Origin: Acidobacteriota bacterium
Lineage (GTDB): Bacteria; Acidobacteriota; Blastocatellia; Pyrinomonadales; Pyrinomonadaceae
Direction of reading: 5' to 3'
NCBI GenBank assembly: GCA_019639135.1
Contig: JAHBSL010000004.1
Location: 124,001 to 188,000, forward strand
DNA length: 64,000 nucleotides
In this document: piece after piece, positions 16,538-26,600 of the stretch
How positions within the stretch are numbered: position 1 is the first letter of the stretch
How the letters are laid out: each line of letters begins with the position of its first letter
Program-made: the position numbers and the translations under genes
Notes under the pieces: model-generated
The model's input: only the letters and a program-made list of their open reading frames with translations
What the model was told of the DNA's origin: nothing
Database searches by the model: none

Positions 16538-18234
16538 AGTTTCTAGTTAGCCAGATCACATACTTTCTCGGCCAGCGTGAGAGCCGGCGGAACATCTCCG
16601 CGCTCGTAAAGTATCTGCTCTTCATTGGGCTGGTCATCACCTTTTACTCGGTGATGTTCCATTTCATAATGGCCTGGGTCGAGGGCAAGTATTTTTCGTG
16701 GATCACGGGCTTTTACTGGACCCTTGTCGTGATGACGACGCTCGGCTTCGGCGACATTACGTTCGAGAGCGACATCGGCAGGGCGTTCAGCCTGCTGGTC
16801 CTGCTCTCGGGCGTTTTCCTGCTGCTGATAATGCTGCCGTTCGCGTTCATCCGGTATTTTTACGCGCCCTGGCTTGAGGCCCAGATACATGCCCAATGCC
16901 CGCGGGAGGTGCCGCCGGACACCGCCGGGCACGTTATCATATGCAGCTACGACGACATCGCACCTTCGCTGATCAAGCGGCTCGATCACGCCGGCATTCC
17001 TTACTTTGTGATCATGGAAGACGCGGCCGAAGGGGCACAGCTATACCAATCGGGCGTCTCGGTGATCCACGGCAAGGTCGATAGCCGCTCGACCTATGAA
17101 CGTATGCAGGTCAGCAAGGCGAAGCTCGTTTTTGCCAATCTGGCCGATACGACCAACACCAACATCACGCTGACCGTCCGCGAGGCCGCTCCGAATGTCC
17201 CGATCGCGGCAACGGCGACCGACCCGGATTCGATAGATATACTTGAGCTAAGCGGAGCCACGCACGTGCTTGCGCTCAAGCAGCGGCTCGGCGAACAGAT
17301 CGCGAACCGGATCAGCGTCGGCGACGACCGCGCCCACGTTGTCGGTAAATTCGGTGCATGGACGGTCGCGGAATTCACGATCCACAATACAACGCTCGAA
17401 GGAAAGCGGATCCGCGAGACGGGCGTACGCGAAGCGACGGGCGTCAACATCGTCGGGGTCTGGCGGCGGGGAAGGCTGCTGAAGGCCGAGCCGGAGCATC
17501 TGCTTGCAGATTCTGACGTACCGGTCGCGGTCGGGACCGAAGAACAAATAGCCGCTCTTGAGAGTTTTCTTGACAGGCAGGCGCCGCTCGTAGGCTCGGT
17601 GCTGATCCTCGGAGGCGGCAAGGTCGGCCGGGCGGCGGCGGAATCGCTTAAGAAAAAGGGCCTGACGGTCTATATGGTCGAACGCGAAGCGGGACGCTGC
17701 GAGCCCGTAAGCGGTTCGCTCGACCGGCTGACGACCGGCGATGCGGCCGACCGCGAGACTCTGATCCGCGGCGGGCTGATGGAAGCTTCGCTCGTTTTGC
17801 TGACGACGAACGACGACGCCGTGAACATCTACCTTTCGATCTACTGCCGGCGGCTTAACCCGGAGGTTCGGATCATCAGCCGCATCACACACGACCGCAA
17901 TCTTGAAGCGATCCATCGCGCAGGAGCGGATTTTGTTTTGAGCTATGCACCGCTCGGGGCGGAATCGATAATGGCGATCGTGCAGGGCCGGCAGGCGTTC
18001 GTGATGGGCGAGGGCGTCGAGTTCTTTACGGCCGATGTGCCGGAGAGACTGGTCGGGAAAACGCTGATGGAAAGCGAGATCGGCGAGCGAACCGGCCTGC
18101 TCGTGCTCGGTATAGAAGAGGGCAAGGAGATGACGGCCAATCCTCCGCCGAAGATGGTGCTGCCCGCCGGGGCGAAGCTCGACCTTTTGGGCACGAACGA
18201 GCAGCTTCAGGCCTTCAAAGACGAATTCGACTAA
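16534..18234 (+). CDS. Potassium channel with two RCK (TrkA-N) domains
   Basis: A 566-residue inner-membrane channel. Two transmembrane helices (about 27-50 and 88-110) flank a pore loop with the selectivity filter TTLGFGD (T68-D74). Two RCK domains follow: the first (from about 133, HVIICSYDDIAP) has lost the glycine nucleotide motif, the second (from about 352, VLILGGGKVGRAA) keeps it. A TrkA-C-like end follows. The 2TM-RCK-RCK layout in one polypeptide is less common than a single RCK. It overlaps the J-domain gene by 4 bp and converges, with a 4-bp overlap, on the flavoprotein gene. Confidence 0.9.
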   Translation: MKFLVSQITYFLGQRESRRNISALVKYLLFIGLVITFYSVMFHFIMAWVEGKYFSWITGFYWTLVVMTTLGFGDITFESDIGRAFSLLVLLSGVFLLLIMLPFAFIRYFYAPWLEAQIHAQCPREVPPDTAGHVIICSYDDIAPSLIKRLDHAGIPYFVIMEDAAEGAQLYQSGVSVIHGKVDSRSTYERMQVSKAKLVFANLADTTNTNITLTVREAAPNVPIAATATDPDSIDILELSGATHVLALKQRLGEQIANRISVGDDRAHVVGKFGAWTVAEFTIHNTTLEGKRIRETGVREATGVNIVGVWRRGRLLKAEPEHLLADSDVPVAVGTEEQIAALESFLDRQAPLVGSVLILGGGKVGRAAAESLKKKGLTVYMVEREAGRCEPVSGSLDRLTTGDAADRETLIRGGLMEASLVLLTTNDDAVNIYLSIYCRRLNPEVRIISRITHDRNLEAIHRAGADFVLSYAPLGAESIMAIVQGRQAFVMGEGVEFFTADVPERLVGKTLMESEIGERTGLLVLGIEEGKEMTANPPPKMVLPAGAKLDLLGTNEQLQAFKDEFD

Positions 18235-19391
18235 AGGGCTGTGCCAGCGGCGTGGCCCGATGCCCACGCCCACTGGAAATTATAGCCGCCGAGCCAGCCG
18301 GTGACATCGACGACCTCGCCGATGAAAAATAGCCCGGGCACTTTCTTCGCCTCCATCGTCTGCGACGAAAGTTCGCTGGTCGAAACGCCGCCGAGCGTTA
18401 CCTCGGCCTTGTGCCAGCCCTCGGTTTCCGTGAACGCCCGCCGCCAATGGTGGATCTCCGTCGTGACGGACTCGATGTCGCGGTTGCTTAGTTCATTAAG
18501 CGGTTTGAGCGGCAAGCGCCGTGCAGCAAATACCTCGACAAAACGCTCGGGCAGCAAGCCCTTCAGAAAATTATCGAGCCGCTGACGGCTCCTGCGATTC
18601 TCATTTACTGCCGTGGCGATATCCTGCGCAGGCAGAAGGTTAAACTCGACCTCGCCTCCCGGCTGCCAGTAGTTCGAAGCCTGCAGGATGGCAGGCCCGG
18701 ATAGCCCGCGGTGAGTGAAAAGAATGTTCTCACGAAAGCTCTGCGAGCCCGTCGTTACCTCGGCATCGATCGATATACCGGCAAGCCCGCGAAACTCATT
18801 TGCCCCCGAAAAAACAAGCGGCACAAGCGACGGACGCGTCTCCTCGATCGCGATGCCGAATTGACGCGCAACGCCGTAGCCGAAACCGGTCGCACCGATC
18901 TTTGGAAATGAAAGGCCGCCGGTGGCGATGACGAGTGCTTCGCTTTCGAATGTGCCGCGAGAAGTTGTAACGGTGAAGTGCCTTCCTTTCTCGATTCGCT
19001 CGACGCTCGTGTCGGGCTTGATCTCGACCCGCGACCTGCGGCACTCCGTGAGCAGCATCTCGACGATCTCATGCGAGCGGCCGCGGCAGAAGAGCTGGCC
19101 GAGCTTTTTCTCGTAGAACTCGATCCGGTGGGCTTTTACAAGCTCGACAAAATCGGCTGGCGTATAGCGAGCCAGGGCCGAGCGGGCAAAGTGCGGATTG
19201 CGCGAGACGAAGTTCTCGGCCGTCGTGTTGAGATTGGTGAAGTTACAGCGGCCGCCGCCGGAGATGATGATCTTTCGGCCGATCTCGGCATTGTGCTCAA
19301 GCACGAGGGCACGCCGGCCACGCCGGCCCGCTTCAATGGCACAAAAAAGTCCGGCGGCACCGCCTCCGATAATGATGACGTCTGTCCTCAA
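18231..19391 (-). CDS. HI0933/YhiN-family FAD-dependent oxidoreductase
   Basis: A 386-residue flavoprotein. The FAD site is DVIIIGGGAAGLFCAIEAG at the N-terminus, with the family hallmark 'GRKIIISGGGRCNFTN' at 40-57. 'ALVIATGGLSFPKIGATGFGYGVA' lies mid-protein and the C-terminal 'GLFFIGEVVDVTGWLGGYNFQWAWASG' is diagnostic. Physiological substrate of this widespread family is not established. It ends 4 bp inside the K+ channel gene and begins 15 bp downstream of the stop of the next minus-strand gene. Confidence 0.93.
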   Translation of the reverse strand: MRTDVIIIGGGAAGLFCAIEAGRRGRRALVLEHNAEIGRKIIISGGGRCNFTNLNTTAENFVSRNPHFARSALARYTPADFVELVKAHRIEFYEKKLGQLFCRGRSHEIVEMLLTECRRSRVEIKPDTSVERIEKGRHFTVTTSRGTFESEALVIATGGLSFPKIGATGFGYGVARQFGIAIEETRPSLVPLVFSGANEFRGLAGISIDAEVTTGSQSFRENILFTHRGLSGPAILQASNYWQPGGEVEFNLLPAQDIATAVNENRRSRQRLDNFLKGLLPERFVEVFAARRLPLKPLNELSNRDIESVTTEIHHWRRAFTETEGWHKAEVTLGGVSTSELSSQTMEAKKVPGLFFIGEVVDVTGWLGGYNFQWAWASGHAAGTAL

Positions 19392-19406
19392 TTGCCCCGG
19401 CTCGCG

Positions 19407-20024
19407 CTACTTTATGAAGACCCGGACCACCTCATTCATCAGTTCTTCGAACGCCTCGTTAGTTTCGCCCTTCGGAGTTGGCCTACGGGTCGCACGGATC
19501 TTGATGAAATGATCCTTGTAAACAAAGAGGTAGATCTCCGACTCAAGCCCGACGCCGTTAGCGGAAAGCGTGTAGAGCGTATAAAGTGCTTCCTTGCCTT
19601 CCGCTCCGCCGATGGTGATCGTGCCGGACCGGATCTCGCGGACATTTTGGTAATAGCCCGCATCGGCGACGGCCGCTATCTCAGCCTTCGCGTTCTTCAT
19701 CTGGTCCGCGACCGGACCGGTCAGGCTCTCGGGTATCTTTTCCAGGCCGCCCTTGTAAACATAGAAAGTTACTCGGCCGCCCTCGGGCGAATCGTAGCCG
19801 ACGCTGTAGCCGAGAGCGGCGGTCGGGTAGGTCGTAACATCGCTTTTTTCCCAGCCATCGACGTCTGGAAACTCGACCTTGCCGTCAAAGGGCTTGTTGA
19901 TTTCGAGCTTGTACTTCTGATCGGCGGGCTGTGTCGGCGTTGGTGTCGGTGTCGGCTTCGCTTGCGCAGCGGCGGCGAAGGCAAGGGCCATGATAAAAAG
20001 AACGGTCGTTGTTAAGTATTTCAT
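19407..20024 (-). CDS. Exported protein of unknown function
   Basis: A 205-residue protein with a signal peptide ending AAAAQA and a following TPTPTPTQPAD linker. The mature part has beta-type segments 'PFDGKVEFPDVDGWEKSD', 'GYSVGYDSPEGGRVTFYVYKGG' and 'LFVYKDHFIKIRATRRP'. It may be a secreted PsbP-like or lipocalin-like fold; I cannot name a family. It is preceded by AAGGAGCAACA, a good ribosome site for the ATG at 20024, and may share a transcript with the flavoprotein gene. Confidence 0.7.
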   Translation of the reverse strand: MKYLTTTVLFIMALAFAAAAQAKPTPTPTPTQPADQKYKLEINKPFDGKVEFPDVDGWEKSDVTTYPTAALGYSVGYDSPEGGRVTFYVYKGGLEKIPESLTGPVADQMKNAKAEIAAVADAGYYQNVREIRSGTITIGGAEGKEALYTLYTLSANGVGLESEIYLFVYKDHFIKIRATRRPTPKGETNEAFEELMNEVVRVFIK

Positions 20025-20123
20025 TGTTGCTCCTTTGTTGTGAGATGTCGGACGCTGACGAAAGCGTAAACCACGCGTTCGGCCCGGTCAATATCTGTGC
20101 GCTATTCTTGTAGCCGAAAGGCA

Positions 20124-20969
20124 ATGCGAACTTTGATAACAGGTGCCAACGGGATGGTTGCCCGGGCAGCGAAAGAATATTGCGAAAAGATAGGAGACGA
20201 GGTGGCTGCGCTGACGCGGGCCGAGCTCGACATCGCCGATGAAGAGGCCGTTCGGGCACGCGTCGCGGAGCTTCGGCCGGACGCGATCCTGAACCTCGCG
20301 GCGTTTACGGACGTTGACGGTGCGGAAACACGGATCGAGGCGTGCTATGCAGCGAATGTCGCGGGCGTCCGCAATCTGGCACTTGCGGCGGCAGAACACG
20401 ATGTCCGGTTCGTGACCGTTTCGACCGATTATGTCTTTAGCGGCGAGAAGGACGGCTTCTATACCGAGGAAGATGTGCCGGAGCCGCAAGGCATTTACGC
20501 GGTCTCAAAATATGAGGGCGAACTGGCGGCGACCGAAGCGAACGCGGAGGCGGTCATCGTCCGCTCCGGCTGGATCTACGGCAGCGGCGGAACGAACTTC
20601 CTGAGCGTTATGCACCGACTGCTCGGCGAAGGGAAAGCGATCAAGGCGATCAGCGACGCGTTCGGCACGCCGACCTATGCCGCCGACCTTGCCCGGCGGA
20701 TGCGCGAGCTTGCCGCGAGCGATTTTACAGGAATAATCCATGTGACGAACGCCGGCGATGGCACGAGCTACTCGGGATTTGCCAATAAATTGGCTGAACT
20801 TGGCGGTTTCGATCGCGAACTTATCGAAGAGGTCTCCGGCGAAACGCTCAAGCGTCCGGCACCGCGTCCGAGGAATTCGCGGCTTGCGACCGTCCGCGAG
20901 GTAAAGAATTTGGGCGCCCTTCCCAATTGGGAGGACGCCCTCAAGCGTTTTCTACTTTCGGAAAAATGA
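20124..20969 (+). CDS. rfbD: dTDP-4-dehydrorhamnose reductase-like SDR (RmlD)
   Basis: Extended short-chain dehydrogenase of 281 residues, catalysing the last step of dTDP-L-rhamnose synthesis in the RmlD family. NAD(P) is bound at TGANGMVARAA near the start, 'NLAAFTDVDGAE' is the classic RmlD loop, and the catalytic pair is Y-AVS-K in IYAVSKYEGE. 'VRSGWIYGSGGTNF' and 'PTYAADLARRM' also match. The start is the ATG at 20124; earlier codons are not family-like. The rest of the rml pathway is absent here. It converges on the Wzc-like kinase gene. Confidence 0.88.
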   Translation: MRTLITGANGMVARAAKEYCEKIGDEVAALTRAELDIADEEAVRARVAELRPDAILNLAAFTDVDGAETRIEACYAANVAGVRNLALAAAEHDVRFVTVSTDYVFSGEKDGFYTEEDVPEPQGIYAVSKYEGELAATEANAEAVIVRSGWIYGSGGTNFLSVMHRLLGEGKAIKAISDAFGTPTYAADLARRMRELAASDFTGIIHVTNAGDGTSYSGFANKLAELGGFDRELIEEVSGETLKRPAPRPRNSRLATVREVKNLGALPNWEDALKRFLLSEK

Positions 20970-20976
20970 ACCGAGG

Positions 20977-23478
20977 TCAGGCCCGGCCGCTCGAGCCGTT
21001 GCCGTTCGCGTCCGTGTCCATACGCGGTGTCGTGTCCGCGTCCGCACTCTTGTAGTAATCGTAATAGCCCGAGCCGTAGTAGCCGTATTCGACCGAGCCC
21101 TGCTTGATTCCGTTGAGCACGACGCCGTAGATACGGGCACCGATGTTGCCGAGCCGCTGCTTGAAGCGGCGCATCAGGTGCATCGAGCTCTTGCCCGCCA
21201 TTGCAACCAGTACGACGCCATCGACCTGGGTCGAGAGAATGGCCGCATCGGTGAAAGAGATGGCCGGCGGCGAATCGATGATGACGTGCTTATATTTGCT
21301 CCTGAGAAACTGGAGCAGGTTGCGCATCTCGTTCGAGCTGAGAAGCTCGGCCGGGTTCGGTGGGATCGGCCCGCTGGTTATCACCTTAAGCCGCGGAAGG
21401 TCGCGGCAGGCCTTGATCAGGTTCTTGGTGTTGCGGTCGCCTGAAAGATAGTTGGTCAGCCCCTCGGAATTATCTAGGTCAAAATAGTTGTGCAGCCGCG
21501 GCCGTCGGAGGTCGCAATCGACAATGATCACATCAACATCGGCCTGCGCAAGCGTGATGGCCGTGTTAATAGCGGTGGTCGTCTTGCCCTCTGAGGGCTG
21601 CGAAGATGTGATCAGGATCGACTGCGGCGGCTTGCCGGCAGAGGAGAACAGAAGCGACGTTCGCAGGTGGCGATAGGCCTCGGCCATGTGAGAATGGCGT
21701 TCCTCGAGCGCAACGAGGCTTGTACCTGGACCGCCTCCATTTTCGGCCGCAAGGCGAAGCCGCTTTTTCTCCGAACCGAAATAATGCGGAATAAGCGCAA
21801 GCGTCGGAAGCCCGAGCTGGCGGCCGATCTCTTCGGAGTTCTTTACCGAATCGTCGAGATAATCGAGCAGGAACGCGAGGCCGATGCCGGCCGCAAGCGA
21901 GAGCAGCAAGGCGACCATGATATTGCGGAACCGGTTCGGACCTACGCGGTTCGAGGACTCGGCCGCTCCGGCTATTTTGATATTGTCCGGCGTGCTGTTG
22001 GCGATGGCTAGTTCCTGTTCCTTGAGCCGCTGCGTATATGTATCAAGCAGGTTGCGCTTGGTCTCGATGTCGCGCTTGAGCGTGGTCAGCCGCGTTTGCG
22101 CCTGGCCCTGGATATTCGCGAGTGCGGCCTCGCGGTCGTAGGCGGCCTGTGCCTGAGCTTCCTCTTTCCGCTTTGCCTCAAGCTGTGCCCGAAGCGCGGT
22201 CAGAGCACCGCCGACGGCTTCGCGCTCGATCTTCTTCTGGTCGCGGTCGATGATCGAAGAGACCTCCTGCTCGGTCCGCGTCCGTGATTGCTTGAGCGAG
22301 GCGATCCGCTCCTCCATTTTTTTCACTTCCGGATATTCGGGCGTGTAGCGGACAAGAAGCTCCGACCTTTCGGTCTCGGCCTGCTGTATCTGCTTATCGA
22401 TATTGCGGATGTCGTCCTGGAGCTTTGCCTTGCGCTCATTGTTGAGCCGCATCGTGTCCTGAAAGATCTTGTTCTCGTAAAGATCGGGGATGTTCATCCC
22501 TTCGCCGCGTTGGCTGGCAGAAACGGCGGCATTGTAGCGGCTTTCGAGTTGACGGCGGGTCTCCATCGTCTTGAGATAGGTTTCGCTGAGCGTGCCTAGG
22601 CGGCTGGCAGCAAGGTCCTGGCCTTTCTCCTGCAATGGCAGGTTGCTCTCGCGCATCGCGGCGATCAGCTCGAGTTCCTGTTCGGCGATGGTCCGCGAGA
22701 GGTCTTCCATCGATTTCTCGAGGTCTTGTTTCGCACGGATCGCGCCTTCCATTTCCCGCTGGGCATGCTGGCGGATGAAGACCTCGGGGAGCTTATTGGC
22801 AACGGCCTGAGCAAGCTCTTTGTTGCTGCTGCGAACCTTTATGTCAACCAGATTCGTCCGTTCGATGGTCGAGGCCGTAACCGAGAACAGGCCGGAATAT
22901 CGATTGACACGGGCCTCTTCCTCGGGCGAAAGCACAGGCTTTGTATCTTGGCTTACGGGAACCTCGCTCAAAACGGCAAGCGAACTCTGCTTTTCGGCCT
23001 CAGGCTCGGAACCGGAGAAGATCGAATTAAAGCCGCTGAACAACCCGCCGCCGCTGCCCCCGGCAAGGTTCGGGTCACGATACAGCCCGAGTTCGCGGAC
23101 AAGCTCTTTCTTGATGTCGGGGCTTTGGAGGAGCTGGATCTGCGTCGCCATATAATTGGCGTCGCCGCCGAAGTTGATATTGATCGCGTCCTTTGACGTT
23201 ACCTTCGGCCGTCGCGGTTCGATTACGATCTTTGAAACGGCCTCGAAAATGTCCGGCTGGCGATACATATAAAATGCGGCAGCCGCTGTGACGATGGCCA
23301 TCAGCGCAAGGATCAGCGGCAGCCGTTTCATCACGACCGCAAGATAATGCTGCAGATTCCGGCGGCCCTCGGAGACCGGATCGTCATACATCGGCAAATA
23401 GCTCTGCTGATATTCGGGTGCCGCTGTTCTTAATTCGCCGGTCCTCGGCACTGGAGCTAGCCGCTGTTCCTGTTCCAT
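20977..23478 (-). CDS. Wzc-like polysaccharide co-polymerase and tyrosine autokinase
   Basis: An 833-residue inner-membrane BY-kinase that controls capsule or exopolysaccharide chain length and export. After a cytoplasmic N-terminus comes a first membrane helix (LPLILALMAIVTAAAAFYMY) and a Wzz domain, then a long periplasmic coiled coil and a second helix (IMVALLLSLAAGIGLAFLL). The kinase has Walker A SSQPSEGKTTTA near 630, Walker A' IIVDCDLRRP and Walker B VIIDSPPA. The C-terminus is a tyrosine cluster (VEYGYYGSGYYDYYKS), the autophosphorylation site. The start is the ATG at 23478, preceded by AAAGGATTT; the 29 upstream codons are rejected. Confidence 0.93.
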   Translation of the reverse strand: MEQEQRLAPVPRTGELRTAAPEYQQSYLPMYDDPVSEGRRNLQHYLAVVMKRLPLILALMAIVTAAAAFYMYRQPDIFEAVSKIVIEPRRPKVTSKDAININFGGDANYMATQIQLLQSPDIKKELVRELGLYRDPNLAGGSGGGLFSGFNSIFSGSEPEAEKQSSLAVLSEVPVSQDTKPVLSPEEEARVNRYSGLFSVTASTIERTNLVDIKVRSSNKELAQAVANKLPEVFIRQHAQREMEGAIRAKQDLEKSMEDLSRTIAEQELELIAAMRESNLPLQEKGQDLAASRLGTLSETYLKTMETRRQLESRYNAAVSASQRGEGMNIPDLYENKIFQDTMRLNNERKAKLQDDIRNIDKQIQQAETERSELLVRYTPEYPEVKKMEERIASLKQSRTRTEQEVSSIIDRDQKKIEREAVGGALTALRAQLEAKRKEEAQAQAAYDREAALANIQGQAQTRLTTLKRDIETKRNLLDTYTQRLKEQELAIANSTPDNIKIAGAAESSNRVGPNRFRNIMVALLLSLAAGIGLAFLLDYLDDSVKNSEEIGRQLGLPTLALIPHYFGSEKKRLRLAAENGGGPGTSLVALEERHSHMAEAYRHLRTSLLFSSAGKPPQSILITSSQPSEGKTTTAINTAITLAQADVDVIIVDCDLRRPRLHNYFDLDNSEGLTNYLSGDRNTKNLIKACRDLPRLKVITSGPIPPNPAELLSSNEMRNLLQFLRSKYKHVIIDSPPAISFTDAAILSTQVDGVVLVAMAGKSSMHLMRRFKQRLGNIGARIYGVVLNGIKQGSVEYGYYGSGYYDYYKSADADTTPRMDTDANGNGSSGRA

Positions 23479-23689
23479 AAATCCTTTAAACTGAACGCGA
23501 TCAATAATATCGGGGAAAATTCTCGCGCAAACTTGCTTTATACCATATTCCGCCCGCTTTTTCACCGTTTTTCCGTTTTACCTCATTGAGCCGGCTTTTC
23601 CTGGAGCAGGGCGTTTTTTGGCGTTTCGGGCGCGGTGATAGAATAAAAGGTTGAATTTATTTACGTGATCTTCACGAATATATACTTAT

Positions 23690-26600
23690 ATGACGCCATT
23701 TTCCGAGATACGTGCGGGTTCCGACGACTTCGATTTCGAACTCGGCATCGACGGTTTTAACTATTCAGACCTCTATGATGCAGCAAAGCTGAAAGAGCTT
23801 GCCGATAAATTCTATGCCGAGGTCGCCGAAAAAGAGCCTGTGCTCGGCGATGCCCTGCAAAAATACATCGCGGCACGCGGCGAGGGCTACGAACGGCGGG
23901 TCGAATCAAAGATCCTGACCGATGCGGCCCCGTTCCTTTCGGACTTTATCGGAAAGATGTTCCGCATCTCAAAGGAACGCGAGGCGATCCAGAAGGCCAT
24001 CACGGAACAGGACCCGATCTGGAAATACAAGTTCTTTGTCCAGCGGCGGGCGATCAAGGCGTATAAGCCGGAGTCTATCGCCGAGCTTAACGTGAGCGAG
24101 CTGAACGCGGCGGTGACGGAAATGCGGAACCGGGCGTTTGACGAAACGCTGATCTACGACGAAGAGCTTGGCATTGCGGCAATGGCGGCCCGGCTGACCG
24201 AAGCGGAAGAGGCGTTTCAGAAAGACCCGAACGCCAACGGTGCGAACAAGGCCGCTGTCGAAAACATCCAGGCACTTTACGACAAACAGAAAGATCAGGC
24301 ATTCGGCAAGGTCTTTACCGAACACATCATCAAAACGGATGCGGCCGGCGATCTGCTGACGGTAAAGGCGGCTCTTTCGATGCTCGAAGCCTGGTCGGCG
24401 GCCGAGTTTTATAAGAAGGAAAAGCGGTGGAAGGCATTTAAGACGCCCCATGCGCTTGATTACCAGAACCTCGTCCACCTGATCCACCCGGAGCCGAAGC
24501 TGCACAACATAATGCGCGGCCGCGAAGAGGAACTCCGCCGCCGCGACGGCTTTAAGCTAACGGACGACCGCGGCACGATGCGCGATGCGCTCTACGAGAT
24601 CGACTACTGCATGATCTGCCACGAGCGTGGAAAGGACGCCTGCTCGACCGGGCTTCGCGAACCGGACGGCACCGCAAAGCGTAACCCGCTCGGCATCAAG
24701 ACCGAAGGCTGCCCGCTCGACGAACGCATCTCCGAGATGCACATGCTCAAAAAGCAGGGCGACCCGATCGGTTCGCTGGCCATCGTCACTATCGATAATC
24801 CGATGTGTGCCGGAACGGGCCACCGCATCTGCAATGACTGTATGAAGGGCTGCATCTTCCAGAAGCAGGAGCCGGTCAATATTCCGCTCGCGGAGACGGC
24901 TTCGCTGACGGACGTGCTCGGCCTGCCGTACGGATTTGAGATCTACAGCCTTCTGACACGCTGGAACCCACTCAACGCACGGCGGCCGTATGCACTTCCC
25001 TACAACGGCAAGAATGTGCTGGTCGTCGGGCTTGGGCCGGCCGGCTACACGCTCTCGCAGTATTTGCTGAACGAGGGCTTTGGCGTTGTCGGCATTGACG
25101 GCCTCAAGATCGAACCATTGCCGCCCGAGTGGACCGGAATTGGTTCTCGACCAGCTAACAGCTCCGAGCTTGGAGCTAACAGCTCTGCGATAACCTGCCC
25201 GAAACCGATCAAGGATATTTCCGAGATCACGGAAGAACTTGACGAGCGAATTCTCTCGGGCTTCGGCGGCGTTTCGGAATACGGCATCACGGTCCGCTGG
25301 GACAAGAACTTCCTGACGATGGTCCAGCTTCTTCTCCAGCGGCGGAAGCGTTTTCGGGCTTACGGTGGCGTTCGCTTCGGCGGCACGCTGACCATCGAGG
25401 ACGCATGGGATTTTGGCTTTGACCATATAGCGATCGCGACCGGTGCCGGCCGGCCGACCATCGTTCCGATGAAGAACAACCTGATCCGCGGCATTCGCCA
25501 GGCCTCGGACTTCCTGATGGCGTTGCAGCTTACGGGTGCCTTCAAAAAGGATACGCTCTCGAACCTCCAGGTGCGGCTGCCGGCGGTCGTTATCGGCGGC
25601 GGACTGACGGGCATCGATACGGCGACGGAGCTTTTCGCGTATTATCCGGTGCAGGTCGAGAAGATGCTGGCGAAATACGAGGACGTTATCGCCGAATTTG
25701 GCGAGGAAGCGACGCTTGCAAAGTTTGACGAGGAAGAGCGGGCGATGATGCTCGAATTTCTTGACCACGGCCGAAAGGTCCGGGCCGAACGCGCCCGTGC
25801 CGCCGCCGCGGGCGAAGAACCGGACCTCGTTTCGCTGGTGCGGTCTTGGGGCGGAGTTTCGCTAGTTTACCGCAAGCGGCTGCAGGATTCGCCCGCTTAC
25901 CGGCTAAACCATGAAGAGGTGCAGAAAGCACTCGAAGAGGGCATCGACTTCGTCGAGCTGATGTCGCCGACCGAGGCGGTTCCGGACGAATACGGAGCCG
26001 TCAAGGCACTGAAGTTCGAGGCCGTCAATTACGACGCCGAGACGGGCAAGTTCACGAGCTCCGGCGAGATACACGAATTCCCTGCGAGGACGGTCTGCGT
26101 TGCCGCGGGCACCTCGCCGAACGTGATCTACGAGAAGGAAAAGCCGGGCACCTTCCAGCTCGATGAATGGCGGCAGTTCTTTAAGCCCTTTAAGGTCGAG
26201 CGGAACGGCGACGGCAAGCTCCACGTGGCCGAGGCCGCGAAGGGCGAGCCGGCTTTCTTCACATCATACGAGCGCGACGGAAAGTTCATTTCATATTACG
26301 GCGATAACCACCCGCAATATGCCGGCAACGTCGTCAAGGCGATGGCCTCGGCAAAGCACGGTTACTCGAAGGTGGTCGAGCTTTTTGCCAATGAAGTTCA
26401 GAGTGCGAGCTTTAGCTCGTCAGAGGATGGTGCGAAACGCGATGAATCGCGCACTCAGAACGATGCGATCTTTGACAAGCTCGTGGCCACGCTCGACGAA
26501 GAGCTTCGTGCTTACGTCGTCAAGGTCATTAGGCTGACGCCGACCATCGTTGATGTAATCGTTAAGGCTCCGCTGCAGGCGAGGAAGTTCGAGCCCGGGC

